This document shows positions 35,684 through 43,494 of a stretch of 64,000 nucleotides of DNA, one piece after another. The notes beneath the pieces are model-generated. The model was not told the DNA's origin. It saw nothing but the letters and a program-made list of their open reading frames with translations, and did not search any database. The stretch spans positions 248,001 through 312,000 of the forward strand of contig NZ_SJPR01000004.1 in the NCBI RefSeq assembly GCF_007859955.1, written 5' to 3'. The DNA is from Botrimarina colliarenosi. Lineage in GTDB: Bacteria > Planctomycetota > Planctomycetia > Pirellulales > Lacipirellulaceae. A program made the position numbers and the translations under genes. How positions within the stretch are numbered: the stretch's first letter is position 1; every line of letters begins with the position of its first letter.

Positions 35684-36223
35684 TCAGCGTCCCCGAATGC
35701 CGTGGTACTCCAGCGGCATCGCGTAGTCCTTGCGGAGCGGGTGGCCTTCCCAGTCCTCGGGGCAAAGCAGGCGGCGTAGGTTGGGGTGGCCCGTGAAGCG
35801 GACGCCCGACAGGTCGTACGCCTCGCACTCCTGCCAATCAGCCGTCTTCCAAATGCCCGCCACCGAAGGGACCTCGGGGAGCCCGCCGTCGACCGATCGC
35901 GGCGTCACCACCTTGAGCGTCAGCCGCTTGCGACGCGACAGGCTCGTGAGGTGGTAAACCACTTCGAGGCGTTCCTCCCCGACAGCGGCGGCGAGCTTCT
36001 TGTCGATCGGCAGATAGTCAACGACCGTCACGCTGTTGAGACAGTCAAACACCGACGCCGGGTCGTTGCGGAGGAATCTCGCCACTTCCGCGAGACGCGG
36101 CGTCTCGACGAGGAGCCAAGGATCCGAGGTCGGGCTCGCCTTCTCGCGCGGGGCGGGCGCCGTCACCCCGTCGCCGAACTTGGCCTGCAGTCGCGACAGC
36201 GCTTCTTCGTCGTCGTGCGTCAT
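35684..36223 (-). CDS. nuoC: NADH-quinone oxidoreductase subunit C (NuoC)
   Basis: 179 residues, the 30-kDa subunit. NSVTVVDYLPIDKK, ERLEVVYHLTSLSRRKRLTLKV and the C-terminal CPEDWEGHPLRKDYAMP are the family marks (usual form: WxGHPLRKDY). It binds NuoD in the peripheral arm. It lies 27 bases downstream of nuoA, in the place where nuoB is normally found between A and C; nuoB is missing from this cluster. NuoC and NuoD are not fused here. Confidence 0.93.
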   Translation of the reverse strand: MTHDDEEALSRLQAKFGDGVTAPAPREKASPTSDPWLLVETPRLAEVARFLRNDPASVFDCLNSVTVVDYLPIDKKLAAAVGEERLEVVYHLTSLSRRKRLTLKVVTPRSVDGGLPEVPSVAGIWKTADWQECEAYDLSGVRFTGHPNLRRLLCPEDWEGHPLRKDYAMPLEYHGIRGR

Positions 36224-36250
36224 GGCTTTTTCGAGGGGATTGGTCGCGGA

Positions 36251-36829
36251 TCAGGCGGCTTGCGGCGCGGCGGCGTTGTCTTGGCGGCCCGGGGCGGCGT
36301 TGACGGTGGTGCGGACCCAGTTGAGGTCGCCCCGGCTCCAGACGTAAGCGAACCCCACCATCAGCACCGCGAAAAAGACGAAGATCTCCGCACACAGCGC
36401 CCAACTCAGCGACTGGGCAGCGACGGCAATGTCGCCCGCCGAAGCCGCGGCGTCCGACATCCCCAGCTCGTTCAGCTGCGCGGCGAGGGCTTGGTTCAAC
36501 ACCTCGGCCGCGGGGCCTTCGGCGTGGACCGCCGCGTCGGCTGTCGCCGTGAGGTGCGTCGCCTTGCCGAAGACCACCGCCCACGGAAAGAAGAACGCCA
36601 CCTCGACGTCGAAGACAATGAACAGCAACGCGACGACATAGAAACGGATGTCGAACTGCACGAAGCTCGAACCGATCACCGGCTCGCCACATTCGTAGAT
36701 TTCCCCCTTCTCGACGCTGGGGTTCTTCGGCCGCAGCAGTCGGCCGAGCGTCAAGTTGACGAGCACGAACAAGACCGCCGCCGCGGCGAATAGCACAAGG
36801 TAGGCGGCGATAGAGCTTGGCGTGGCCAT
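36251..36829 (-). CDS. nuoA: NADH-quinone oxidoreductase subunit A (NuoA), enlarged
   Basis: 192 residues, against about 120-150 usual. Helix 1 is AYLVLFAAAAVLFVLVNLTL; the loop has YECGEPVIGSSFVQFDIRFY; helix 2 is FYVVALLFIVFDVEVAFFFPWA with the conserved Asp and Glu; helix 3 is AEIFVFFAVLMVGFAYVW. Between helices 2 and 3 there is an insertion of about 50 residues (ATHLTATADAAVHAEG and onward), rich in Ala, and a C-terminal tail of about 25 residues. ATG 36829 is chosen because MATPSSIAAYL fits; the frame upstream overlaps nuoI. It belongs to the membrane arm of complex I. Confidence 0.9.
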   Translation of the reverse strand: MATPSSIAAYLVLFAAAAVLFVLVNLTLGRLLRPKNPSVEKGEIYECGEPVIGSSFVQFDIRFYVVALLFIVFDVEVAFFFPWAVVFGKATHLTATADAAVHAEGPAAEVLNQALAAQLNELGMSDAAASAGDIAVAAQSLSWALCAEIFVFFAVLMVGFAYVWSRGDLNWVRTTVNAAPGRQDNAAAPQAA

Positions 36830-36852
36830 AACGTACGAGCTTGGGGAGACGA

Positions 36853-37410
36853 TCAAACCGAAGCGTTCAGACCACCCGGCGCGGGCCGGGTCGCGGTCTT
36901 CGAGGCGGCGACTGCGGTCGGATTGAGTGTCGCCTTGCCCCACGCCACCTCAAGGGGGAGACGCGAAAAATCGACCACCGCTCCGTCGCGGCTGTAGCTC
37001 GACAGGTCGTGCGTCGCGCCCATGAAGATGCAATCGACGGGGCACGGCTCGACGCACAGCGCGCAGAACATGCACTTGGTGTAGTCGATGGTGTAGCCGG
37101 TGACGCGGAATCCCTTCGCTCCCTCGGCCCGTTCCTTACCGATGTAGATGCAGTCGACGGGACACGCCTTGGCGCATTGGTCGCAGGCGATGCAAGTCGT
37201 CAGATCAAAGCGGTGGTAACCCCGGTAGCGGGCCGCCACGGGGGCGCCAAGTTCGGGGTACTCGAACTCCTCGGTGAAGGTCTGCCGGCCCGCCTGATGG
37301 GTCCCTAGCCAGGTCCGCAACGTGACCAACATGCCGCGGGCGACCGTCGTCACCGCGGTGACGAGATTCGTAAACCAGGGCCAAATCGGGCGGATGGAGC
37401 GGTTCGACAT
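36853..37410 (-). CDS. nuoI: NADH-quinone oxidoreductase subunit I (NuoI)
   Basis: 185 residues. Two 4Fe-4S ferredoxin motifs are intact: CIACDQCAKACPVDC and CMFCALCVEPCPVDC, each C-x2-C-x2-C-x3-C followed by a distant partner, holding clusters N6a and N6b. The first 30 residues include an amphipathic segment that would lie on the membrane. It is the first gene of the cluster, 23 bases before nuoA, whereas nuoI normally sits after nuoH. The C-terminal 30 residues (Ala/Thr/Pro-rich) are variable. Confidence 0.94.
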   Translation of the reverse strand: MSNRSIRPIWPWFTNLVTAVTTVARGMLVTLRTWLGTHQAGRQTFTEEFEYPELGAPVAARYRGYHRFDLTTCIACDQCAKACPVDCIYIGKERAEGAKGFRVTGYTIDYTKCMFCALCVEPCPVDCIFMGATHDLSSYSRDGAVVDFSRLPLEVAWGKATLNPTAVAASKTATRPAPGGLNASV

Positions 37411-37818
37411 GCTAGCGGGGCCGGTTTTTAGGAAGTTTTCTCAGCTCGCCAAGACGAAAAACCGGCCCGAATTGGTGTTCATTGGGTGAATCGGGCCCGC
37501 CAGCATGACCGTTATGGCCGTTTCAGGCCTCCTGATTCTTGACTGTCAAGCCCCTGACCGTAGATTAGTGGTGTCCGAACTCATGCGCAATACGTTACCG
37601 CCGGGCGTCTGCTTGGCGGCGACAGGCGTGTGAGGAGTTGAGGGAGCCGCCCACAACGCGACATTGAATCTAGCCCTACCCAACGAACCAGCGAGTTAGG
37701 CCGACCGCTCTTGCTAAGAGCACGCTCCTTCAAAGGAGCATGAAGCCGGCTCGCCATACCCAATCTGAAAGTCCGAGCGGCTGCCAGGAAGTCCCTCCCG
37801 ACAAGCGAAGGAATCGAA
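37411..37818. other. Divergent intergenic region and csrA leader
   Basis: About 400 bases between nuoI (minus) and csrA (plus). It has one sigma70-like promoter facing csrA (37539-37566). The csrA leader, about 245 bases, contains a small hairpin GCTCCTT-CA-AAGGAGC at 37724-37739 that displays GGA, the trinucleotide CsrA prefers, and another GGA at the ribosome site. No gene was recognised. Confidence 0.5.
37539..37566 (+). promoter_or_regulatory. Sigma70-like promoter for csrA
   Basis: TTGACT at 37539-37544, a 16-base spacer and TAGATT at 37561-37566. A start near 37573 leaves a leader of about 245 bases before the csrA ATG. Confidence 0.5.
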
Positions 37819-38040
37819 ATGTTGGTCCTCTCTCGTAAAAAGAACGAGAGCATCGTCATCAACGACGACATCACCATCGTGGTGGTAGAAATCCGCGGTG
37901 ACAAGGTGCGCCTCGGCATCGAAGCCCCGAAAGAGGTGCCGGTGCATCGTAATGAAGTCTACGAAGCAATCCGCAAGAGCCAGGAGTCGGAATCGGCTCC
38001 CGGGTCCGCCGCCGACGAGACGCAAGCCGCCGAGACCTAA
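37819..38040 (+). CDS. csrA: Carbon storage regulator CsrA
   Basis: 73 residues. MLVLSRKKNESIVI starts the family motif (MLxLxRKxGExIxI), EIRGDKVRLGIEAPKEVPVHRNEVYEAI follows in two halves, and the arginine of VHRNEV that contacts RNA is present. The last 17 residues are acidic. CsrA binds GGA motifs in mRNA leaders and represses or activates translation. The ribosome site AAGGA is 6 bases from the ATG and is itself a possible CsrA site, so self-regulation is plausible. FliW and flagellar genes are not seen in the window. Confidence 0.95.
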   Translation: MLVLSRKKNESIVINDDITIVVVEIRGDKVRLGIEAPKEVPVHRNEVYEAIRKSQESESAPGSAADETQAAET

Positions 38041-38337
38041 ACTCCAATTGCGAGGACAGTGTCCGGCGTTGGGCTTTCTGTCTGACGCTGGGCATTCTGG
38101 CGATTGTGTCAGACGAGGCTTGAATTGGGTCCAAGGGTCCGGTCGCGCCATTTCTCGCGGCTTTGCGTCGCCAATCGCCTCGTTTTTTTGACGAAGATTC
38201 GGTGATCGGTCGTTAGCGGGTTGACCCGGCGGCCCGCCGCTCTTAGCTTCCTTCGCTGCGGCAGCAAACGTGCCGCTGCTCCCCTGCAGGTTTCCACACC
38301 GAAGGGAGGAGCGTCCTCGCCCCACCAGGGCAACCAC

Positions 38338-38410
38338 GGCCCCATCGTCTAGTGGTCTAGGACTCCGCCCTTTCACGGCGGCAACACGGGTTCGAACCCC
38401 GTTGGGGTCA
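38338..38410 (+). tRNA. tRNA-Glu (anticodon TTC)
   Basis: 73 nt. Acceptor GGCCCCA pairs with TGGGGTC (one G-U pair), discriminator A. D-arm GTCTAGTGGTCTAGGAC; anticodon stem CCGCC/GGCGG with loop CTTTCAC; T-arm ACGGG-TTCGAAC-CCCGT. CCA is not encoded. A strong terminator follows after three bases. Confidence 0.96.
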
Positions 38411-38413
38411 CTT

Positions 38414-38451
38414 AAGGCTCTCCCCATGATTCAGTGGGGAGAGCCTTTTTT
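38414..38451 (+). terminator. Rho-independent terminator after tRNA-Glu
   Basis: A perfect 13-bp stem (AAGGCTCTCCCCA at 38414-38426 with 38435-38447), 8-base loop, then a T-run to 38451. Placed to end the tRNA-Glu transcript. Confidence 0.92.
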
Positions 38452-38999
38452 GTTGGGGCGTCCCCCCCGGGACAGGTCGTCGTTGCTGGCGGCCGAATGA
38501 GCGCAAGTCCTTAAGATCCGGACCGGATTGAAAGCGGGACGGCGACACGGCCCGCAGCCTTCGACGTCCGCACAGCCTTCGACGAGGGAAGTAGGGGCTT
38601 TGATCAAAACGTGAGCTCAGCGACATCCGAATCGGGACTCGGTCGCCTTTCTCAAGCAGGTCAGCCTCCAGCAGGTCAGCGCCCGCCAGCCGCCGGAACT
38701 CGCTTGCACTCGATTCACCGGCTGCGAGGCGACCCACGAGCGCGAGGATGGCTCCTCCTTTGGCTGAACCGAGTCGAACGTCTTCGCTGATCAGCCATCC
38801 AAACGAAATGGCGCCGCACGCTCCGCAATGGGCTGGGCAGGCGCGGGCGAATGGGGCTGAAGAGCGATAGCGATCGGCGTGGCACTCGCCGCGCCGTTCG
38901 ATTTTTTTGGTTGACCAGATGCCGCATGGGGAGGATAACGCCAGTCGACTGCAAGCGCTTTCAATCCACTCTTCTTCTCTTCATTGCATAGGCGTCGAT
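38452..38999. other. Intergenic region before the esterase gene
   Basis: About 550 bases. It contains a possible promoter for the esterase (38911-38939). A minus-strand frame at 38408-38737 runs across the tRNA terminator and is Arg/Ser-rich without family resemblance, so I do not call it. Nothing else was recognised. Confidence 0.4.
38911..38939 (+). promoter_or_regulatory. Possible promoter for the esterase gene
   Basis: TTGACC (38911-38916), 17-base spacer, GATAAC (38934-38939). A start near 38946 would leave a leader of about 55 bases. Confidence 0.35.
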
Positions 39000-40175
39000 A
39001 TGCACAGGTCGATCCGATTCTTGGCGATCGTCGCCGTCCTCGCGGCAGTCCATCACCGTGCCGATGCGCAGGACTGGTCGAACTCGGTGGCGCTTACGTA
39101 CAGCGACGGCCTCGGGAACACGCTGCCGTACCGCCTCTTCTTGCCGCCGGGGCACGACGCTCCGGATGCGAGCTTTCCCCTGGTGTTGCACCTGCACGGC
39201 TCGGGGGAGCGTGGCTCCAACAACTCGTCGCAGCTGGCTTACATCAACGGTTTGATCGAAGCGACACGCACCGAACACCCCGCCTTCCTGCTCGTCCCAC
39301 AGGCGCCGCTCAACACGCGCTGGGACGCCTTCGGCAGCCCGAACCTGTCGCTGCCATCACAGATGACCGTCGACCTCATCGCCCAGATCGAGCAGCAGTA
39401 CGCGGTCGATACGTCGCGTCGTTACGCGACCGGGCTCTCGCTGGGCGGCTTCGGCACGTGGGACCTGATCGGCAAAATGCCGAGCTTGTTCAGCAAGGCC
39501 TTCCCGCTATCGGGCTACGGAGACCCGTCCCGCGCCAACGATTACCTCCAGACGCCGGTCTGGACCTTCCACGGATCGGGGGACGGCACCGTCCCGGTTG
39601 TGCCGAAGCGGCAGACCGTCCAGGCGATCCGCGACGCCGGCGGTGACCCTCTCTACACCGAAGTGCTCGGCGGGCATGGCATCTGGACGCCGGTCTATGA
39701 CGATCCCAACGGCGAACTCTATGACTGGGTCTTCGATGGGGTGGCGCCCAAACTGGTCGATTGGCAGTACGACCCCAACACCGGTACGGTTCGTATCGAC
39801 GCCCGCCAGGCGCCCGGCGGCGTCGTATCGATCTTCAACCTCTCGGTGAACCAACTCGACGCCATCAACGTCCCTGCGAACGTCGTGATTGACGGCGTCG
39901 TAACGCCCACCACCGAAGTGCTGAGGACGAGCCGGATCTCCGTCGACTACAACGACCCGGAAGGCTTCGATGGTGTGATGGAGATCCCCGGCCTGCTGCC
40001 GACAGGGCTCGACTTCCTGTCGCTTAGTGCTATCACGTCGCGGCAGTTTTACTTTTCACCCGATACGGGGACGAACCGTCGGTTCTTCAATCTGACGATC
40101 GTAGAGATCCCTGAGCCCGTCGGGGCATTGCTCGCCCTCGTCGGTGTCGGCGCCGCGACTGTCCGCCGCAGATAA
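39000..40175 (+). CDS. Secreted alpha/beta-hydrolase esterase with PEP-CTERM-like tail
   Basis: 391 residues. A signal peptide (MHRSIRFLAIVAVLAAVHHRADA, in two halves) leads. The catalytic domain has LVLHLHGSGERGSNN (oxyanion region), the nucleophile elbow ATGLSLGGFGTW with Ser near 146, and HGSGDGTVPVVP with the acid and GGHGIW with the histidine; the layout resembles PHB-depolymerase and LpqC-type esterases. Residues 270-365 are a beta-rich region. The C-terminus is EIPEPVGALLALVGVGAATVRRR split as PEP, hydrophobic stretch and RRR, a PEP-CTERM sorting signal. ATG 39000 is chosen to start at the signal peptide; the frame is open upstream to 38907. It probably acts on esters outside the cell. 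Confidence 0.85.
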   Translation: MHRSIRFLAIVAVLAAVHHRADAQDWSNSVALTYSDGLGNTLPYRLFLPPGHDAPDASFPLVLHLHGSGERGSNNSSQLAYINGLIEATRTEHPAFLLVPQAPLNTRWDAFGSPNLSLPSQMTVDLIAQIEQQYAVDTSRRYATGLSLGGFGTWDLIGKMPSLFSKAFPLSGYGDPSRANDYLQTPVWTFHGSGDGTVPVVPKRQTVQAIRDAGGDPLYTEVLGGHGIWTPVYDDPNGELYDWVFDGVAPKLVDWQYDPNTGTVRIDARQAPGGVVSIFNLSVNQLDAINVPANVVIDGVVTPTTEVLRTSRISVDYNDPEGFDGVMEIPGLLPTGLDFLSLSAITSRQFYFSPDTGTNRRFFNLTIVEIPEPVGALLALVGVGAATVRRR

Positions 40176-40268
40176 ACCCGAGGCTGAAAACTGAAGGAGG
40201 GGAGGGTTCGTCGAACCGGGGAGCTCTACTAGAGTGGGCGGTTAGCCCCGACTCAGCCCACCTTATCG

Positions 40269-41354
40269 ATGACCACCGCAAGCGAAACGCTCCCCTACGA
40301 GGCCGTCCTGATCGTCTCCTTCGGTGGGCCCGAGGGGCCCGACGACGTGATGCCGTTCCTCGAGAACGTGCTGCGCGGCAAAAACGTCCCGCGGGAGCGG
40401 ATGCTCGAGGTCGCCGAGCATTACCAGCACTTCGGGGGCGTGAGCCCCATCAACGAGCAGTGCCGGAAGCTGATTGGGGCGCTCGAAGCGGAGTTGGCGG
40501 AGCACGGGCCGCACCTGCCGGTCTATTGGGGAAACCGCAACTGGGCGCCGATGCTGCCCGACACGCTGCGGCAGATGCGGGATGACGGCGTCCGCCGAGC
40601 GATCGCCTTCTTCACCAGCACCTTCAGCAGTTACTCGGGATGCCGGCAGTACCGCGAAAACCTCGCCGCGGCGCAAGAGGCCGTCGGTGACGGGGCGCCG
40701 CAAATCGACAAACTGCGGATGCCCTACAACCATCCCGGCTTCATCGAGACGTGCGCCGAGCACTTGCGCGACGCCCTCGCCCAATTCCCCGCCGAGCGGC
40801 GCGAAGCGGCCAAGGTCCTGTTCACGGCCCACAGCATCCCGCTGGGGATGGCGGAGAACTGCGCCTACGAGCGGCAACTGCTGGAAGCAAGCCGGCTCAC
40901 CGCCGAGGCGGTCAGCGCCAACCACTGGGAACTCGTCTATCAGAGCCGCAGCGGCCCGCCGCAGCAGCCGTGGCTCGAGCCCGACGTGTGTGACCGAATC
41001 GAATCGCTGCACGCCGAAGGGGGGCTGACCGACGTGGTGATCCTGCCGATCGGCTTCGTCTCGGACCATATGGAAGTGCTGTTCGATCTCGACACCGAGG
41101 CGCGGCAACTCTGTGAGAAACTGGGGGTCGGACTGGTGCGGGCTTCGACGATGGGAACCCACCCCCGCGCTGTGCGGATGATCCGCGAGTTGATCGAAGA
41201 GCGGATCGCGACCGAGCGGGGCGCCAAGCCCGACCGGCCTGCGGTGGGACGGTTCCCGGCGAATCATGACGTTTGCCCGAAAGACTGCTGCCTCTACACG
41301 CCCCAGCGGCCCGGCGGGCGCCCCGCCGGCGCCGCGGGAGGAAGTCGACCATGA
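40269..41354 (+). CDS. hemH: Ferrochelatase, probably with a 2Fe-2S cluster
   Basis: 361 residues. IVSFGGPEGPDDVMPFLENV, HYQHFGGVSPIN, the catalytic histidine in FTAHSIP (near 187) and PIGFVSDHMEVLFDLDTEA are standard. It inserts iron into a porphyrin at the end of haem synthesis. Cys125 in SSYSGCRQY and Cys336, Cys340 and Cys341 near the C-terminus (DVCPKDCCLY) match, in position, the one internal and three C-terminal cysteines that hold a 2Fe-2S cluster in mycobacterial ferrochelatase, though the C-terminal spacing (C-x3-C-C) differs. The last 17 residues are Gly/Pro/Arg-rich. The stop overlaps the aldo/keto reductase start by 4 bases. Confidence 0.93.
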   Translation: MTTASETLPYEAVLIVSFGGPEGPDDVMPFLENVLRGKNVPRERMLEVAEHYQHFGGVSPINEQCRKLIGALEAELAEHGPHLPVYWGNRNWAPMLPDTLRQMRDDGVRRAIAFFTSTFSSYSGCRQYRENLAAAQEAVGDGAPQIDKLRMPYNHPGFIETCAEHLRDALAQFPAERREAAKVLFTAHSIPLGMAENCAYERQLLEASRLTAEAVSANHWELVYQSRSGPPQQPWLEPDVCDRIESLHAEGGLTDVVILPIGFVSDHMEVLFDLDTEARQLCEKLGVGLVRASTMGTHPRAVRMIRELIEERIATERGAKPDRPAVGRFPANHDVCPKDCCLYTPQRPGGRPAGAAGGSRP

Positions 41355-42331
41355 AGCGACCGCTGGGTAAGACAGAACTCGAAGTCACGCCCGTTGCTCT
41401 GGGCTGCTGGCCGCTGGCGGGGGTGACGACCCTCGAAGCGACGCACGCCGACGGCGTCGCCACGGTGCTGGCCGCGATCGACAGCGGGATCAATCATCTC
41501 GACACGGCCTACGTTTACGGCCCCAATGGCGAGAGCGACCGCATCCTCGCCGAGGCGCTCGCGGGTCGCCGCGATGAGGTCGTCCTCGCGTCAAAGGTGG
41601 GGGTCCATTACGCCACGACCGACAGCGGCGGCGAGCCCGAGATGGTCACCTGCGGCCATCCCGAGCAGTTGCGGCAAGAGTGCGAGGAGCTGCTCCAGCG
41701 ACTCAACACCGATCGGGTCGATCTGCTCTACCTCCACTCGCCCGACCCGGAGGTCCCCCTCGCCGATTCGGCCGGGGCCTTGGCCGAATTGATGTCGGAG
41801 GGGAAGACGCGGAGCGTCGGCGTCTCGAACACACAGCTGGAGCAGACGAAGGAGTTCGCGGCGGCCTGCCCCCTCAGCGCGGTGCAGCTCCCCTACAACA
41901 TGCTGCAACGCGACATCGAAGAGCGGACGCTCCCCTGGTGTCAGGAGCAGGGCGTGGCGGCGATGGTCTACTGGCCGCTGATGAAGGGCCTGCTTGCCGG
42001 CAAGCTGGGTCGTGACGCCACGCTCGACGAGCGGGACAGCCGCCGCAAGTACCCGATGTACCAGGGGGACGAGTGGCGGCGTAACCAAGACTTTCTCGAC
42101 GCCCTCCGCGCGGTCGCCGAGGCCGCCGACGTCACGGTCGCCCAGCTAGCGGTCCACTGGACGCTCAGCCAACCCGGCGTGACGAGCGTCCTCTGCGGGG
42201 CCAAACGACCCGAACAGATCCGCGAAACGGCCGCCGCCATGCGTCTCGCGCTATCAGCCGACCTCGCCGAGCGGGTGGCGGGGGCGATCCGGAACCGCGG
42301 CGAGGCCGCCTCGAAGCGGACGTTCACGTAG
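41351..42331 (+). CDS. Aldo/keto reductase
   Basis: 326 residues, single AKR barrel. The catalytic tetrad can be read: Asp and Tyr in HLDTAYVYGPNGESD, Lys in VLASKVG and His in LLYLHSPDP. VSNTQLEQ and the C-terminal LSQPGVTSVLCGAKRPEQIRE (two halves) bind NADPH. The substrate cannot be assigned; it resembles the oxidoreductases of the YghZ/Tas group. ATG 41351 is the start because it overlaps the hemH stop (ATGA); an upstream in-frame start at 41273 would only add Arg/Pro-rich residues. Coupling with hemH suggests joint expression, not necessarily a shared pathway. Confidence 0.93.
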   Translation: MKRPLGKTELEVTPVALGCWPLAGVTTLEATHADGVATVLAAIDSGINHLDTAYVYGPNGESDRILAEALAGRRDEVVLASKVGVHYATTDSGGEPEMVTCGHPEQLRQECEELLQRLNTDRVDLLYLHSPDPEVPLADSAGALAELMSEGKTRSVGVSNTQLEQTKEFAAACPLSAVQLPYNMLQRDIEERTLPWCQEQGVAAMVYWPLMKGLLAGKLGRDATLDERDSRRKYPMYQGDEWRRNQDFLDALRAVAEAADVTVAQLAVHWTLSQPGVTSVLCGAKRPEQIRETAAAMRLALSADLAERVAGAIRNRGEAASKRTFT

Positions 42332-42494
42332 CCCGCCGAATTCCCCCAAACGGCGCGCCGAGGGGGTCCTCTTGCCCCCACCGCAGAAAGAACGCGTTTC
42401 CACCGACCGGCGGATGGGTATACTTGGGAGAATCGAATGCAGCCGCGGACGGGTCGCCGTTCGCCCCCCTCCCGAAAATCGGAGCTGAGAGACG

Positions 42495-42827
42495 ATGTCT
42501 TTGGTACTGACCGAACGCGCCGCCGAGGAAGTCCGGCGGATTGTTGAGCAGCAGAAGCTCGAAGAGGGCGCTTTCCTGCGGGTCGGCGTCACGGGCGGCG
42601 GCTGCAGCGGGTTTAGCTACTCGCTCGGATTCGACAATACCTTCGACGAAAAGGCCGACAGCAAGGCGTCTTGCCACGGCGTCGATGTCGTTGTCGACAA
42701 AAAGTCGGCCCTCTACCTTGATGGCACGACGGTCGACTTCTACGACGGTATCGAGAAGCGTGGCTTTACGTTCGAGAACCCGAACGCCGTGAAATCGTGC
42801 GGCTGCGGCAGTTCGTTCCAGGCCTAG
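42495..42827 (+). CDS. IscA/ErpA/HesB-type iron-sulfur cluster assembly protein
   Basis: 110 residues. The three ligand cysteines are in [16 protein letters not shown] and KSCGCGSSF, the A-type carrier pattern C-x(n)-C-x-[14 protein letters not shown] at the start and [13 protein letters not shown] near the end are typical. A-type proteins receive a cluster and deliver it to apo-proteins. The gene stands alone with a leader of about 160 bases; ErpA or IscA cannot be separated from sequence alone. Confidence 0.93.
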   Translation: MSLVLTERAAEEVRRIVEQQKLEEGAFLRVGVTGGGCSGFSYSLGFDNTFDEKADSKASCHGVDVVVDKKSALYLDGTTVDFYDGIEKRGFTFENPNAVKSCGCGSSFQA

Positions 42828-43026
42828 TCGAAAAGCGGGCCCCGCCGAAAAGGGCTCATTCAACCGCTAGAACCGGCCCAGCCGGTCGCGAGACGGTCGG
42901 TTCGTCGGCAAGGAGCCACTCCTTCGCTGCGTACGGGCGGGATGCGTGTTAGCTTTCAGATGAACGGGCTTCTGGCCCTGTTCCTCTTGTCTGCCAATTC
43001 CCCTCGTCCACCCCCCTCTGACCGCC

Positions 43027-43206
43027 ATGCGAAGCGTCATACGCCACCTGCTGCGTTCTGAGGACGGGGCTACCGCCGTCGAGTACGCGGTGATGCTTTC
43101 GCTGATTGCCGGCGTTTGCATCGGATCGGTTTTGGTCATGTCCAACGCTGCGGGTCAAAGCTTTGACGACTCCGCGTCGCAGTTGACCAGCGCCCTGGGC
43201 TCGTGA
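43027..43206 (+). CDS. Flp/Fap-type pilin
   Basis: 59 residues. SEDGATAVEYAVMLSLIAGVC is the class IVb pilin motif: Gly before the cleavage site, the processed N-terminus ATAVEYAVML with Glu5, then a hydrophobic helix that packs the fibre, and a short C-terminal end (DDSASQLTSALGS). These pilins make tight-adherence (Tad) fibres; no tad assembly or prepilin peptidase gene is nearby, so they must be elsewhere. A long structured region with a strong terminator follows. Confidence 0.9.
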   Translation: MRSVIRHLLRSEDGATAVEYAVMLSLIAGVCIGSVLVMSNAAGQSFDDSASQLTSALGS

Positions 43207-43427
43207 GCAACTCCGCGATTACGGCATGCGCGTCACGAAAGAGTTCGTGCGGGTTACCGTCTCGAAGTGGGTGATTTGTCCAAAGATTCCCGGGCCGCAA
43301 CCTGTTTTGCGGCTTTCCCAGAAGGACAACTTAAGGCTCTATTGGGACCGGCCGATACGGATACCGTCGCAAGGAGACCCAACGCAGATTCCGCTGTCGG
43401 TCCATTAAAGACTATCTAGCGTTTACA
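43207..43427 (+). ncRNA. Structured region between the Flp pilin and its terminator
   Basis: Transcribed from the pilin side and ended by the terminator at 43428. It holds a hairpin GCCGCAA-loop-TTGCGGC at 43294-43313 followed by TTTCCC, and a longer-range pair GGACCG (near 43345) with CGGTCC (near 43398). The pilin frame also stays open for 70 codons after its TGA (to TAG at 43417), and a frame from GTG 43267 would encode 50 residues. Whether this is a 3' UTR, an sRNA or a small gene is not decided; the RNA call is an inference. Confidence 0.35.
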
Positions 43428-43494
43428 GCGTGACCCTTTCGCGTGCCGGGACAGTCTGCCCTCTGTCCCTCGCGCGAGGGTCACGCTTTTTTTT
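43428..43494 (+). terminator. Rho-independent terminator of the Flp pilin transcript
   Basis: Outer stem GCGTGACCCT (43428-43437) with AGGGTCACGC (43477-43486), an inner stem GGGACAG (43448-43454) with CTGTCCC (43463-43469), then eight T (43487-43494). The T-run overlaps the stop codon of queA on the other strand. Confidence 0.9.

Noticed and set aside
38408-38737. A 109-codon minus-strand frame after tRNA-Glu
   Set aside because: It runs into the tRNA terminator, has no ribosome site or family resemblance, and is Arg/Ser-rich.
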